From Cyanodermella asteris (lineage: Eukaryota; Ascomycota; Lecanoromycetes; Ostropales; Stictidaceae): a DNA stretch of 64,000 nucleotides. The DNA is taken from positions 96,129 through 160,128 of the forward strand of contig UYJD01000021.1 of assembly GCA_900618795.1 (NCBI GenBank), read 5' to 3'. Under the pieces are notes generated by a model. That model was not told where the DNA came from. It saw only the letters and a list, made by a program, of their open reading frames with translations, and ran no database searches. Positions 32,088-41,767 of this stretch are shown in pieces. Made by a program: the position numbers and the translations under genes. The stretch's first letter is position 1. Every line of letters starts with the position of its first letter.

Positions 32088-33683
32088 ATGACCGTCGTTC
32101 ACGCGCCGGCTCCTGTCTTGCTCTCTCCCAGTATTGTCAACCACATTCGAAGTACACGAGCAACATTGAATCGGGTTCTTGATCCACGCCTGCCAAGGCA
32201 CACTGCGCTGCGCTATCACAGAGTCAGTTCGCCCATGAATAGCTCTTTGGATCGTTTGAATGAGATCTTCGACGAGAGACGAATTAAAACAACGATTTTG
32301 CTCTGCCTGGAAGACGATATACAGGATCTGTTGAATCTCCGGCGGGTGAACTTGGCATGCAAGGAGTTGGTACAAGCAGCGCTGGGAAAGGTATTTGGAA
32401 CGGTCTACTTACACTACCCTCTGCCGCTGTCGATGCCGAAGCTCTGCAAGCACGTGTCCAACCAGGGACTGGAAAGACTCATCTCATTTCCACACACATT
32501 GGTCCTGACAATCCATCCTGTATCATCTCCGAAAGGATCGGGAAGAGAAGCCGAATGGAGGACTCTGGGAATGTTGTTCGCGACTCTCATCAAACTGAAA
32601 AAGTTGGTGATTGTGCTTGGACATGAGATGGATGCTCTCACCTGGGAGATCAATCCAGAAGGCGCTGGGCGACCGCTTTGGCTTTATGCATGGCCAAACC
32701 ACATCCTTGCAAAAGCCGATCTCTTCACTCCAACCCATGCACATTCACTTCTAGAGCTCCGACACGCCTTGACAATGTGCATCGCCCCGGAGCTCTTTGA
32801 GCTCGAGCTGAAGAATTGGACAATAGGGGCTTGCATATTGCTCAGGGATCGTCCTTTCCAGATCCTCATGGATCCAGACACGAAACAGGTCCCATCAACG
32901 GCAAACTCGCCATGCATGTTCTGGCGTCGAATCCGCATATTCGATGTGACGATGGTTAAGTGGTGGCGCATCCCATCCAATCCGGTAGATCAACAACTGT
33001 ACCGTGACGGAAGCGAGACTAAATCGTCATTGGACAAAGCTGCTCGGTTGTCGATAGTTTCGGCCAGTCCAGGCAGCGGTCGCCAAAAACATCGCCAGGG
33101 GCCCTTAAGTCCTCTTTCACCCAACAAACCGCCTGCTAGCCAGGAGCTTAAGACGGAGCTGAGCGAACTGCGACATGACGGCGTGCGAATACTTCACGAT
33201 TTCATGGCAACATTCGCAAGAGGTATCCACCGCCTCCAGTGGAAATGGGTGCAGCCAGTCATTACCTCTGCGGGCATCCCAGAAAATGGAGCTCTGATAT
33301 CGAGGCTAGAACTTCACAGATGCGGTGGCATGAATCCGACGACGCTCGAGATGTGGACGAAAGGAGTTTGGTGGAAGTCACCTGTCTTACAATTCCCGAA
33401 GCTTCGCTCGTTCCGCTTGTATGATGTCGCCGTGAGCAATGAAATGGTCAGGAGCATGGCAGAGAGGATGAACGCGCTTGGAAGCTTTGTGACGCCGTTG
33501 AGGAACCTTAGTGTCACGACTGGGCTGGGTCGAGCGTACATGGACGAAGATGGAATTGCATATGCGGTTCTGAATCTGAGCAGGGGCGGTCGACTGTTCA
33601 AGGACACAAAGGAGGTTTTGGGGTCACGAGCCAGGTATCGAGAGCGGATGGAGCAGACGGCACGGGAGATGAATCTTTTTTGA
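32088..33683 (+). CDS. F-box-like domain protein, substrate unknown
   Basis: An intron-free ORF of about 531 aa runs from the ATG at 32088. The next in-frame ATG is at 32235. A stretch beginning LNEIFDERRIKTTILLCLED and continuing DDIQDLLNLRRVNLACKELV has the helical spacing of a fungal F-box-like domain. The rest resembles the leucine-rich, weakly repeated C-terminal region common in fungal F-box proteins, for example LISRLELHRCGG and FPKLRSFRLYDV, which recur as LRR-like lines. Such proteins dock on Skp1-cullin ligases and choose substrates for ubiquitination. No signal or membrane segment is seen. The F-box match is weak, so the call is tentative, but the long, intact frame strongly supports a real gene. 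Confidence 0.65.
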   Translation: MTVVHAPAPVLLSPSIVNHIRSTRATLNRVLDPRLPRHTALRYHRVSSPMNSSLDRLNEIFDERRIKTTILLCLEDDIQDLLNLRRVNLACKELVQAALGKVFGTVYLHYPLPLSMPKLCKHVSNQGLERLISFPHTLVLTIHPVSSPKGSGREAEWRTLGMLFATLIKLKKLVIVLGHEMDALTWEINPEGAGRPLWLYAWPNHILAKADLFTPTHAHSLLELRHALTMCIAPELFELELKNWTIGACILLRDRPFQILMDPDTKQVPSTANSPCMFWRRIRIFDVTMVKWWRIPSNPVDQQLYRDGSETKSSLDKAARLSIVSASPGSGRQKHRQGPLSPLSPNKPPASQELKTELSELRHDGVRILHDFMATFARGIHRLQWKWVQPVITSAGIPENGALISRLELHRCGGMNPTTLEMWTKGVWWKSPVLQFPKLRSFRLYDVAVSNEMVRSMAERMNALGSFVTPLRNLSVTTGLGRAYMDEDGIAYAVLNLSRGGRLFKDTKEVLGSRARYRERMEQTAREMNLF

Positions 33684-34807
33684 GCGCGTACATGTGCTGA
33701 GAGCACAAAGTGCAAGGAATGAAGAGAGGAAAGCATGCTGTTGCTTTGCGAAGGAGCTTGTGGAGGAAATCTCGATTGTGGGTAATACGGCGGGTCAAGA
33801 TATCTTGTAGGTCATGATTTTTCCAATGACATTTGTGTAGAATTACTTCTCTGCAGTGACGCGTCGCCATTTAACATGTACATAATCCATCTCATGTCGA
33901 ATCTGTCTTGGGGAGACGAGACGAGTAGATTGGCGCGACAACGTGGAAGCACACGCATGGGATGCGTTGATTGGGCGTCAGGGTCCAGCCGGGGTCATTC
34001 AGCACGGACCATGTCGGAGCACTTTTCCGCACTGATCTGCGGCGCATCGCGTCTCCCAGCCCACTCAAAACTCCAAACAGCTCGCGGCGGTGGTTGGGTA
34101 CAGCTGCACAGGCGGCGACGCCCACGAAGAGGCTGGGAAAAGGTAACTTTACCTACAAGACTTTTTCAGATGCTGCTGTCTTGCAAAGCCTTCCCTTCTT
34201 CATATACATGCGAAATAAACCCATATCCGTATATACTGATCTGCAGCTCTTCTGCGACACTCCAGAGAGTGTGTGCGTTTGTCCTGTCCCGGACTCCGCT
34301 TCCAAAGAATTCTAGTCGGCTTTCGTGCCGGACAAAGAGGACGTCGTCAGGGTCACGAGGAGCTGAAATATCTTGGACTTTGCCGTGTTCCGAAGAGAAA
34401 GGACATACAGAGATTCGACTCTGCTACAAGAAACAACTGGTGGCGAATTTGGACCGAACACATCCGGGAACTCCTCCAACATCCGACGGAACGAACGACA
34501 AGACAAATCTACAAAGTCCCAACCTCTCGACTCACCAGACTGCTCGAGTCCTGTTTGTTCACTTTGCCTCCCTACAAGGCAGGCAACCCAGCCTTTTTCT
34601 CCCTCGAATCTTCCACTCATCCCCCAAAAATCCAACCAAACCAGCCAACCAACCGGCACCTCCGCCGCGTCCGGATCCCAGCAAAACCGAATCCCTCTCC
34701 TCTCTCTCTCGACGAACCAGACCCCCAGCCCTTTCCGCCTTCCCTTCCTTCCTTCCTTCCTTCCTTCCTTCCTTCCTTCCCAACCCGTCGATTTGACCGG
34801 CGCAAAG
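33684..34807. promoter_or_regulatory. Upstream region and leader of the small membrane protein
   Basis: This 1.1-kb stretch precedes the 48-aa membrane micropeptide. From about 34560 onward it becomes rich in C and T, including runs such as CCTCTCCTCTCTCTCTC at 34694-34710 and a (TTCC)9 repeat, which looks like a long pyrimidine-rich 5' leader. Longer ORFs here are by-products of that bias. Confidence 0.45.
34745..34780 (+). repeat. (TTCC)9 microsatellite in a pyrimidine-rich leader
   Basis: Nine perfect copies of TTCC end 27 bases before the ATG of the small membrane protein. Its place in the probable 5' leader makes it a candidate for length-dependent control of expression. Confidence 0.9.
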
Positions 34808-34954
34808 ATGGTCCAGGAAAACGTCGTCATCGCGATCATCTTGATCATCTTCTTCGTCCTCATCGCCATCGTGTCGTACGTCATATACGCCGTCCAGCAC
34901 CAAGTCGGCTTCTTCGGGCGGCGGAAGGGAGTAGACGAGGAAAGTGAAGCGTAA
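34808..34954 (+). CDS. Small single-pass membrane protein (48 aa)
   Basis: A short ORF encodes 48 aa beginning MVQENVVIAIILIIFFVLIA. A strong membrane helix of about 25 residues covers residues 6-30, followed by a short basic and acidic tail (FGRRKGVDEESEA). The ATG lies in a purine-rich context (GCAAAGATGG) right after a C/T-rich leader, as in well-expressed fungal genes. The stop codon overlaps GTAAGT, a perfect fungal splice donor starting at 34951, so translation may continue into a second exon. One candidate acceptor TTGTAG near 35052 would add only a few codons. The hydrophobic stretch is too regular to be chance, but I do not know the family. A possible role is regulation of a larger membrane complex, which is only a guess. 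Confidence 0.6.
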   Translation: MVQENVVIAIILIIFFVLIAIVSYVIYAVQHQVGFFGRRKGVDEESEA

Positions 34955-35572
34955 GTTTGACAATAAACCCCACTCAACCTCCCATCAAAAAAATTATAAA
35001 AAATATAAAATATAAAAAAAATAAGATTTCCTTGGGCATGTCGATTTTGTAGAGCACCGAGATGCTGATATTACGACGCAGGACTTCTGGAGACTGATTC
35101 CGTTGATTATACGCGATGAGACTTGGTCGAGATGAATTTTGGGAGGGGGGCATGTTTCGGATGAGCTCGCAAAGGCTGCGTGCATATACTTTAGCGATGG
35201 CGTTTTGGGTGGGATATCATTGTTTGAATAAGGCGACATGGCATGAGATTGGATACATTTTCGGGCGCCACACTTGTTGGCTTGGAGATTGGATATTATG
35301 ACTTGCATACGGCCGACATGGCGACGGAGACTGTCATGAAATTTCTACGACATCTTGAGAACTATAATGAGATACTCGGCGAATCAAAGAAAGTTGTGTC
35401 CCCCTGACTACGACAAGTCTAGCTGTCTGCTTGGGCATGCTTGAGGAGGACTGCTGTGTATTTCATAATGTATACCAATTTGGATAGGGCGTTGAATATA
35501 CTCCAAAGACCCCACCCATGCATCACTCATGCTCCGCTAAAAACAGATTCGGGGTATCTTGATGCAACACGC
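34955..35572. other. Intergenic region between small membrane protein and channel gene
   Basis: The region holds an AT-rich segment at 34986-35024 (A and T runs) that may be a terminator or polyadenylation region of the small gene, and the 3' end of the channel gene. The ORFs seen are short. If the small gene has a second exon it would lie here. Confidence 0.45.
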
Positions 35573-38500
35573 TCACAATTCAATTAGATCCTCCTCTTTG
35601 AAGTCCGGTGGACTCATGCCAAAGACCACTTTGCCCTTTCCATCCAGCGCCGCACCCTCCAAGCTGACATCAATATACGAACTTGACCTCTTGATACGCG
35701 CCGCTTCATCCGCAGCCACTCCCAGCTCGTCATTTGGAAGCCAGATGACACGTCTTCGAGCCCGCAGAGCTTTGTGTTGGAAAGCTTTCTCCGTCAGCTG
35801 CTCACGAAGCTCGGGGCTTAGTTCATGCAAAGCCGTATGTAGCCCGGCAAACAGCGCATCGCTGACGGCTCCGTGTGAATTGAGTTTCGTTCCAACGTTT
35901 GGCGGAATATCGAGCTTAATCTTGTCCAAGTGCAAACGGTCCAGAGTCTTGTCGACCGTTGAGAAAGCGAAGTTGGCAGCGTTCAACGGTTGCTTCACAA
36001 CCCGAGCCACAGCATCGCGAGCACCTCGGAGTTGCTGGAGTTCGTAATGATTCTCGTCGGGCTGTCCATTCTTGGAGAATCTATTCTGAAGCTGCCTGGC
36101 CCGCTTTTGGACCGGCATGTTCTCGGGGGATGTGCCCTCGCCAGCCTCAGGATCGTCGATGTTCGTATGCAGCAAAGCAAAGGTCTCATCCGAGCTGTCT
36201 GCCTCGGCCAAGTAAGTGACTGGCAAGAACTGGTACAGCTCGCCGAACGACCATCCGAGTCGCACTTGCGCAAAAATAGTCAGGAGAAGAACGACGATCA
36301 TAATCACACCCTGGGGGGCACAGACGCCACCATCAGTAGTGCCATCCGGATTCACACCTTGGACAGCGAAAAATATACCGATCAGACAGATTTCCATGAC
36401 GTACAGACCCACGAAGAGCTGATTGACTGCTCGAGGAAACAAGAGACCGCCGGTGTCAAAGTTGAAGGTGTTGACGTATATGGTCAGGTATCGATAGGCG
36501 AACCAAAAGAGGGCAAAGCTGACAACGTTGAAGACAATCATCAGGGGAGCGATGGGAGAGTAGATTATGCCTATGCATGCCAGGTTCGAGAAGGCCGGGA
36601 AAAAGCTGCCCCAAGGGACGGTAGGGAGGTTGATTTGACGTTTCCATTTCTCTCGTGCAGTGCTGTCGACAAGAGGAGCCCAGAGGAACCACAACAAAAG
36701 TTGTACGATCTGCAAAAGGTTCGAAGAGCTGTTAGATAGCCCCTGTAGTAGTAGATAAGAGAAGTAATAGTTGCTGGCGGTGGGGATGTTGGTGGCCAGG
36801 AGAGAAGGGATTCCAGTGACTAGGGTATCAATGTTCTGAATCAAAGGCAGTACACCTGCAGCGATTGTGATGACGAGGAACAGTTCGACGAACGAAAACC
36901 AGAAGTAGTACGTGGACACGTCAAGCTCGACGAGCATACCAGTTGGCGTTCCTCGTAACCGGCTCAAAGCCCGCATGATGAGCGGAACCAAAACTAGCAG
37001 AAGACCTGTTAGGGCCGCGGGAAGGATACCTTGTATCGCGGACTGCCATACATGCGAGATCCTCAAGACCCATTGCATCCACGAGTAGGTAGTGGCCAGA
37101 AGCGTCAGATGCGACAGCAGACCAATGAATGCTGCTGGTAGGGCATACAGAACGATGAGAATCGCGATGAGCAGCGTGACAACAACGGACCAGATCCAAC
37201 GTTCCCACCACTTCATCGCCATATTCTCCCAGATCACATCGCCAGGACTGCATTCCAGAACTCTTGGGGTCATCTGGTCGGGAACGTGGAAGGCGGTGTA
37301 GCGACATGCTAAATGAGCCGCAGTCTGAGACTCGAATTGAATGAAGGCACTATTCATGATGTTGTACTTGTCCGGGTTGGCTTGCTCGCGCTCGATGTGA
37401 GCCGTCAGCCGTGCGACCTCTTTGCGGCAGTAATCGATAGTATCCACCTTCTTGCCGGTCCAAGGCACCCAGTTAAGCCACCCCTGATTCCAGAGTGCTA
37501 GTCTCATGGTCGGCCGATCGGAATCGTTCAAATAGTCTTTCCACAGTGGCTCACCATCATTCCTCGGATCGTACTTCTCGTCAAGATAGTCAGCTACAGT
37601 GTCGCCTAAACTGCGCGGTTTCTCGTCGTCAGTCTTGTCGATACGCGGATCGACCTTCGAGGTACTGGTGGTGCGAGCTGCCTCCAGATCACCACTTGAT
37701 CCTGCTTCGGGCGTTTCCAGATCTTTTGCGGTGTTTGTCGTGGGCGCTCGGGATGAATTCGTTCCCTGGCTGCCACGGCTTTGGGAAGGTCGTGCCTCGG
37801 AGGGTTCTTCTACACCATCGACCTTGGGAGACATCGAACTTGGCACTGGATCCAACTCGGCATCAGCAATGCCTTTTCCTGTCGATACGCGAGTAGTGGC
37901 GCGTTGTTCAGCATTCCTATTGGCCTCCTCAAGTGTCGCCTTCTTTTCAGCCTTCGTTTGCCGCCGTCCGGCAGCCTTGCCTTTTTGGCGCTGTTTCTTC
38001 AAATCCGACTTCCAACACCTTTTTATCAGCTCGGTGAGGGCGGACTCAAGCTTGTTAGACAGGTTGTCCCGCTCTTTTACCTTGTCCAGCAGATTGCTAT
38101 AGTCCCTGTTTATCCAAATATTGCGGACTGGGCCATATTGTTCAAACAGTCCCTTCAGAGATTCTTTCGTGCACCATTCTAGTGGAATCGACTGAATCAG
38201 AACGGTTGTCGCCGATGCCCGAAGTCTATGCTGTGGAGAGAGGAGATAGGCTTGTCGAAGGCCGATGTAGTCCCTTAGCTCATCATAAAAGACGTAAAGA
38301 CACCACATGACAACACCGATAGCCATGATAAGATGGGCCCAATAGCGATTGTATTGATCGGGGCGGACATTGCCCCAGCTGACCACGTTGAGACCCTGCT
38401 GCTGGGAGGATCCCCATGCCAATTTGGCCTCCTTATTCAGACTGTACGGTGGATATAGCCAATAATCCGTTCCTTTTCCTCCTATTCCGTTGACGCAAAG

Positions 38501-38857
38501 CAGAATGGGCATGACGGTGAACAGTAATGGCACGAAAATCTTGACCAGCATGGCCAAGTAGCGTAGGAAGAAGTAGGCGTCCAGGCCGCATTTCTGTATG
38601 ATCTCCAAGCTGCTCGTCTTCCACACCGGTATCAACCAGGCGAGGGGCCCTCTCGGTGGTGCCTTTGGTCGTTCGCCATCGGGCAGAAGATACGACTTGG
38701 GTTGGTATAGTCTGGGCAGGAGGTCTTTGACTACGATGAAGCCGGTCATGAAACCGGCAAAAAGGGCAAAACCGGTGGCCAGGGAGCCCTTGAATGCGTC
38801 GGCCGTTTGGGTCGTGGCCAGGGTGGCATTCTGCTGCAAATCAAAGAGGGAGGTCAT
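35573..38857 (-). CDS. OSCA/TMEM63 (Csc1/Rsn1-like) channel protein
   Basis: A very long intron-free ORF of 1094 aa. The N-terminal three membrane helices (near 24-47, 95-122 and 172-194) match the RSN1_TM domain, the central cytosolic portion has the PHM7_cyt fold (ending VRNIWINRDYSNLLDKVKER and later IMNSAFIQFESQTAAHLACR), and the C-terminal half has the seven-helix DUF221/RSN1_7TM region with WWERWIWSVVVTLLIAIL and LLFPRAVNQLFVGLYVMEIC. Plant and animal relatives are osmosensitive or mechanosensitive calcium-permeable channels, and yeast Csc1 is a calcium-permeable hyperosmolality-gated channel. Inside the cytosolic part there is a long polar, acidic insertion (about residues 290-430) rich in E, K, S and T that looks disordered. 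The exact paralogue (Csc1, Rsn1 or Phm7) is not decided. Confidence 0.93.
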   Translation of the reverse strand: MTSLFDLQQNATLATTQTADAFKGSLATGFALFAGFMTGFIVVKDLLPRLYQPKSYLLPDGERPKAPPRGPLAWLIPVWKTSSLEIIQKCGLDAYFFLRYLAMLVKIFVPLLFTVMPILLCVNGIGGKGTDYWLYPPYSLNKEAKLAWGSSQQQGLNVVSWGNVRPDQYNRYWAHLIMAIGVVMWCLYVFYDELRDYIGLRQAYLLSPQHRLRASATTVLIQSIPLEWCTKESLKGLFEQYGPVRNIWINRDYSNLLDKVKERDNLSNKLESALTELIKRCWKSDLKKQRQKGKAAGRRQTKAEKKATLEEANRNAEQRATTRVSTGKGIADAELDPVPSSMSPKVDGVEEPSEARPSQSRGSQGTNSSRAPTTNTAKDLETPEAGSSGDLEAARTTSTSKVDPRIDKTDDEKPRSLGDTVADYLDEKYDPRNDGEPLWKDYLNDSDRPTMRLALWNQGWLNWVPWTGKKVDTIDYCRKEVARLTAHIEREQANPDKYNIMNSAFIQFESQTAAHLACRYTAFHVPDQMTPRVLECSPGDVIWENMAMKWWERWIWSVVVTLLIAILIVLYALPAAFIGLLSHLTLLATTYSWMQWVLRISHVWQSAIQGILPAALTGLLLVLVPLIMRALSRLRGTPTGMLVELDVSTYYFWFSFVELFLVITIAAGVLPLIQNIDTLVTGIPSLLATNIPTASNYYFSYLLLQGLSNSSSNLLQIVQLLLWFLWAPLVDSTAREKWKRQINLPTVPWGSFFPAFSNLACIGIIYSPIAPLMIVFNVVSFALFWFAYRYLTIYVNTFNFDTGGLLFPRAVNQLFVGLYVMEICLIGIFFAVQGVNPDGTTDGGVCAPQGVIMIVVLLLTIFAQVRLGWSFGELYQFLPVTYLAEADSSDETFALLHTNIDDPEAGEGTSPENMPVQKRARQLQNRFSKNGQPDENHYELQQLRGARDAVARVVKQPLNAANFAFSTVDKTLDRLHLDKIKLDIPPNVGTKLNSHGAVSDALFAGLHTALHELSPELREQLTEKAFQHKALRARRRVIWLPNDELGVAADEAARIKRSSSYIDVSLEGAALDGKGKVVFGMSPPDFKEEDLIEL

Positions 38858-39769
38858 GATTGCGGTTGACGATGGCCTGCACCCTGGCGGAGGAGGTGTA
38901 AAGGAGAGAGCGGGATATCGTAAAGGAAATCAGGAAAGCACATCACAGATGTGGGTCGCGCCAATGGCGTCACTGCCCAGTCCAGCGAAGCCGCCCTGGG
39001 ACTCCGCTGTCCAATGACTGGTCCCTCAGCCCTGGTTCCTCATGTCCCATGTGTCTCCCGTTGAAACAATCTTCTGTTCTACTTAGAAGTCTTTGTGATA
39101 TTTCAACAATCGGAGTCCTTGCGGAAAGAGAATTCAGGACTGCGATCTCTTAGTCATCGAAATCACGACCCATGTCAAGCTATACAGGTAAAGCTTGGCC
39201 GCATCCTAGCATCTGACGCCGATCGCGATCAAAGCTGACGTGCTACATCTGGGCCAGAATAAACTACGGAAAGTCGAGAGCAGCGTACAGGCTGACAGCC
39301 TCACACAGTGATGGCGGAGAGTGGCCAATGATGGCATAGCAGATTGTCCTCCCCACGGATACTGTTGAATCTGTGCACGCGGTCTATGTTTTCGCAATCG
39401 TGAGATGTGGTTGCGTTTGGCATTCTACTAGTTTGCAAAGAAAAATCAAATTTAAGATGAAGATTATATTCGCGCGAAAACGACGCCCGCTCATCTGAAC
39501 AACAGTGCTCTATATATCTGTTTTCAGTTTCTGGTTTGCGGCTGAATTCTAATGTCAAAGTGTCTATGACTGTAATTTGCGAATTGTCCCGACGGACAGG
39601 AACGCCTGGTCAGATCGAGATGTGCGCAGATGGTGGCATGCTCGCTTGAGATTCTTGCATTGACACGGACACATGAACAGACGGGAACATCTTCCTTTGA
39701 ATCATCATAATCATTATTTCAACTAAGACATAGACTCATATTCATACATCGGAGCGTCATCTCGAAACT
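38858..39769. promoter_or_regulatory. Upstream region of the channel gene, 0.9 kb
   Basis: Both flanking genes are on the minus strand, so this gap holds the channel promoter and the end of the sedolisin gene. Short ORFs such as 39301-39558 look random. No repeat or clear TATA box is seen. An AT-rich patch lies at 39430-39480. Confidence 0.4.
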
Positions 39770-41767
39770 TTAAGGCAAAGACATGAACTGGTTCAGCAGC
39801 GCCGGGTAGTTCGGAGTTCCCAAGCCGGTAACCGGGTCCCAACCCTTCACAGCCGAGAACCCATCAGTGTTGCAGCCGGCGTTGGTACCGTTCGTGATAT
39901 CATTGAACATCTCCGGGTGAGCATACAGCGTCGGGTTGATAAACCCAACAGGGCTCTTGCCAGCCGCAAGTCTCTCCTCGTTGATCCTGTTAATGATCGC
40001 AGCAAACACAGGGGCCGCAGCACTGGTGCCACCGATGAGCGTCGGCAGGATATTGTTGATGATCAGGACGTTATCGCCAACGGCAGCGACGTCCGGGTAG
40101 CCGCGGCCACCGATGTTGTAGATGCCGCCCTGCGTGACGTCCGCGCCGGGGTTGTTGGTGCCGCTAGTGTTGTATGTCTTGTATGGTGGCGTGTGCTGCG
40201 TCAAGAACGTATTGACGGGTCCGTCCTGGTAGCTGGGGCGCGGATAGATGTTGGAGAATCCGCCTCCAGAGGGGAAACGGGTGACGGCGACTTCCTGGTC
40301 CTTGTTGACGTCGCCGGTCAGGACGGTGGCGCCGGCAGCCGTGATGTACGGGCACGAAGCCGGAAAGTCCGGGTTGAAGACCTCGCCCTTGCCGAGGCAG
40401 CCGTCGCTGTTGCCGTCGTCGGTGCTGCGAGCGGCGACGCCGGAGTCGCCGGAGGCGATTACGACGGTGACGCCCTGCATGCCGAGCTTCATGAACTCGG
40501 CGCATTGGCGCTGCTGGTAGTTCGTGGGGAGGTCATCTTCCTGCTCGCCGTACGAGATGGAGATGACGTTGGTGGGCTTGTAGACGCCGCACTGTAGCTT
40601 GCCTTGGTAGCCAAGAAGATTTGGGTCGGGGTAGACGGGGTCGATGTCAGCGTTGCCGGTCTCGCCGTAGGCGCTGAAGTTGCAGTAGCTGCCGTCGATG
40701 GCGTCGAGGAAGGTGTTAAGGAAGCCTCCGCCGCCCTCGAGGCCGAGAGCATAGAAGAGGTCGTCTGTCTGGAAGAGGACACTGTTCTGGGGGTAGATGA
40801 TCGGGTAGGAGATTTGAAAGTCGAGGTCTGACTCGCCGCCAGCGTAGAGCGATGGAGCAAAACCACCGTCAATACCCTCAAGTTTCGGTGCTGTGAGGAT
40901 GGGAATTTGAGGAGCCAACAGAGCGAAGAACTCAATTAGATCCTCAGGAGCGTAGAAGTCGCCTTCTTCGAAAATTCCAAGCTCGTTTCCCGTTGCGGCC
41001 TTGGTGGGCTTGGTGATGTTGTACATGGTCATGATACATTGGGGGGTGATCGCAGTGTCACACATGCTCAACAGAGCATCATCCGTCTTGCCAGCGAATA
41101 GCGCCTTGTCAAGGGTGCCAATGATGCTGGGCTGTGAGAAGTTCTGGTTACCGGCAGTACGGAAGCCTCTCTTCTGAATGTCATCGTTCTTGATCGGGGT
41201 TCGTCCGTCAGTCGTCTTACCGCCAGCCATGAGCTTCAAGCCCGGGGTGACATAGTCGATGTGATGCTTGATTGTCTCCGGAACATGGTACTCATCGCAG
41301 GCGATGTTAGTCTTTCCACTCGCAGCATGCTCGTAAACATGATACTCTGTGTTGAGTAACCGCTCAGCCTCTTCCGCATTGGCATCGAATTGGATCCACT
41401 GCTTGTTGACCGAGTGTCCGATCCTGTGGGCGGCAATACCGGCATCTTGCAGCCAGTTCTTCACAGCATCGACGGCGTCCTGAGCGGGAGCAAAGACGTC
41501 AATGATCTCCTCTGGCGAGTACCACTGACCATACTTGGGCGAGTCCGGGTGCGAGATCTCCATGAGCATGTCATGGCCGCGGTCCAGGTTAGATTGCGTC
41601 AGACCAATGCGCATGGGCAGGAGTTGGGACTTGTGCACTCTGTTGCGCTTGACCCAGGCCTTAGGAACAGCATCGCGCTTCTCGTGGAGTGAGTGAACTG
41701 TTGAGGCGGGTAGGGCGGCTGCCACTGAGGCGAGCGCGCCCGCAACCAGGAGTTGGGAGAAACGCAT
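39770..41767 (-). CDS. Secreted sedolisin (S53) tripeptidyl-peptidase-like protease
   Basis: A single-exon 665-aa preproprotein. Residues 1-19 are a signal peptide (MRFSQLLVAGALASVAAAL), residues about 20-200 are an inhibitory propeptide (QWYSPEEIIDVF, WLQDAGIAAHRIGH and VNKQWIQFDANAEEAERL match the Pro-kumamolisin domain), and the rest is the catalytic domain. Active-site residues are Glu312 and Asp316 in GGESDLDFQ, Asp441 in SGDSGVA, which supplies the oxyanion hole, and Ser582 in GGTSAAAPV. The last 90 residues hold the calcium site (NDITNG and GWDPVTGLG). Sedolisins are acid-active endo- or tripeptidyl-peptidases secreted to degrade protein outside the cell. Whether this is a TPP or an endopeptidase cannot be decided by eye, but the architecture is complete and secure. 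Confidence 0.95.
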   Translation of the reverse strand: MRFSQLLVAGALASVAAALPASTVHSLHEKRDAVPKAWVKRNRVHKSQLLPMRIGLTQSNLDRGHDMLMEISHPDSPKYGQWYSPEEIIDVFAPAQDAVDAVKNWLQDAGIAAHRIGHSVNKQWIQFDANAEEAERLLNTEYHVYEHAASGKTNIACDEYHVPETIKHHIDYVTPGLKLMAGGKTTDGRTPIKNDDIQKRGFRTAGNQNFSQPSIIGTLDKALFAGKTDDALLSMCDTAITPQCIMTMYNITKPTKAATGNELGIFEEGDFYAPEDLIEFFALLAPQIPILTAPKLEGIDGGFAPSLYAGGESDLDFQISYPIIYPQNSVLFQTDDLFYALGLEGGGGFLNTFLDAIDGSYCNFSAYGETGNADIDPVYPDPNLLGYQGKLQCGVYKPTNVISISYGEQEDDLPTNYQQRQCAEFMKLGMQGVTVVIASGDSGVAARSTDDGNSDGCLGKGEVFNPDFPASCPYITAAGATVLTGDVNKDQEVAVTRFPSGGGFSNIYPRPSYQDGPVNTFLTQHTPPYKTYNTSGTNNPGADVTQGGIYNIGGRGYPDVAAVGDNVLIINNILPTLIGGTSAAAPVFAAIINRINEERLAAGKSPVGFINPTLYAHPEMFNDITNGTNAGCNTDGFSAVKGWDPVTGLGTPNYPALLNQFMSLP

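Noticed and set aside
35990-36739. 249-codon ORF antisense to the channel gene
   Set aside because: A shadow of the channel coding sequence.
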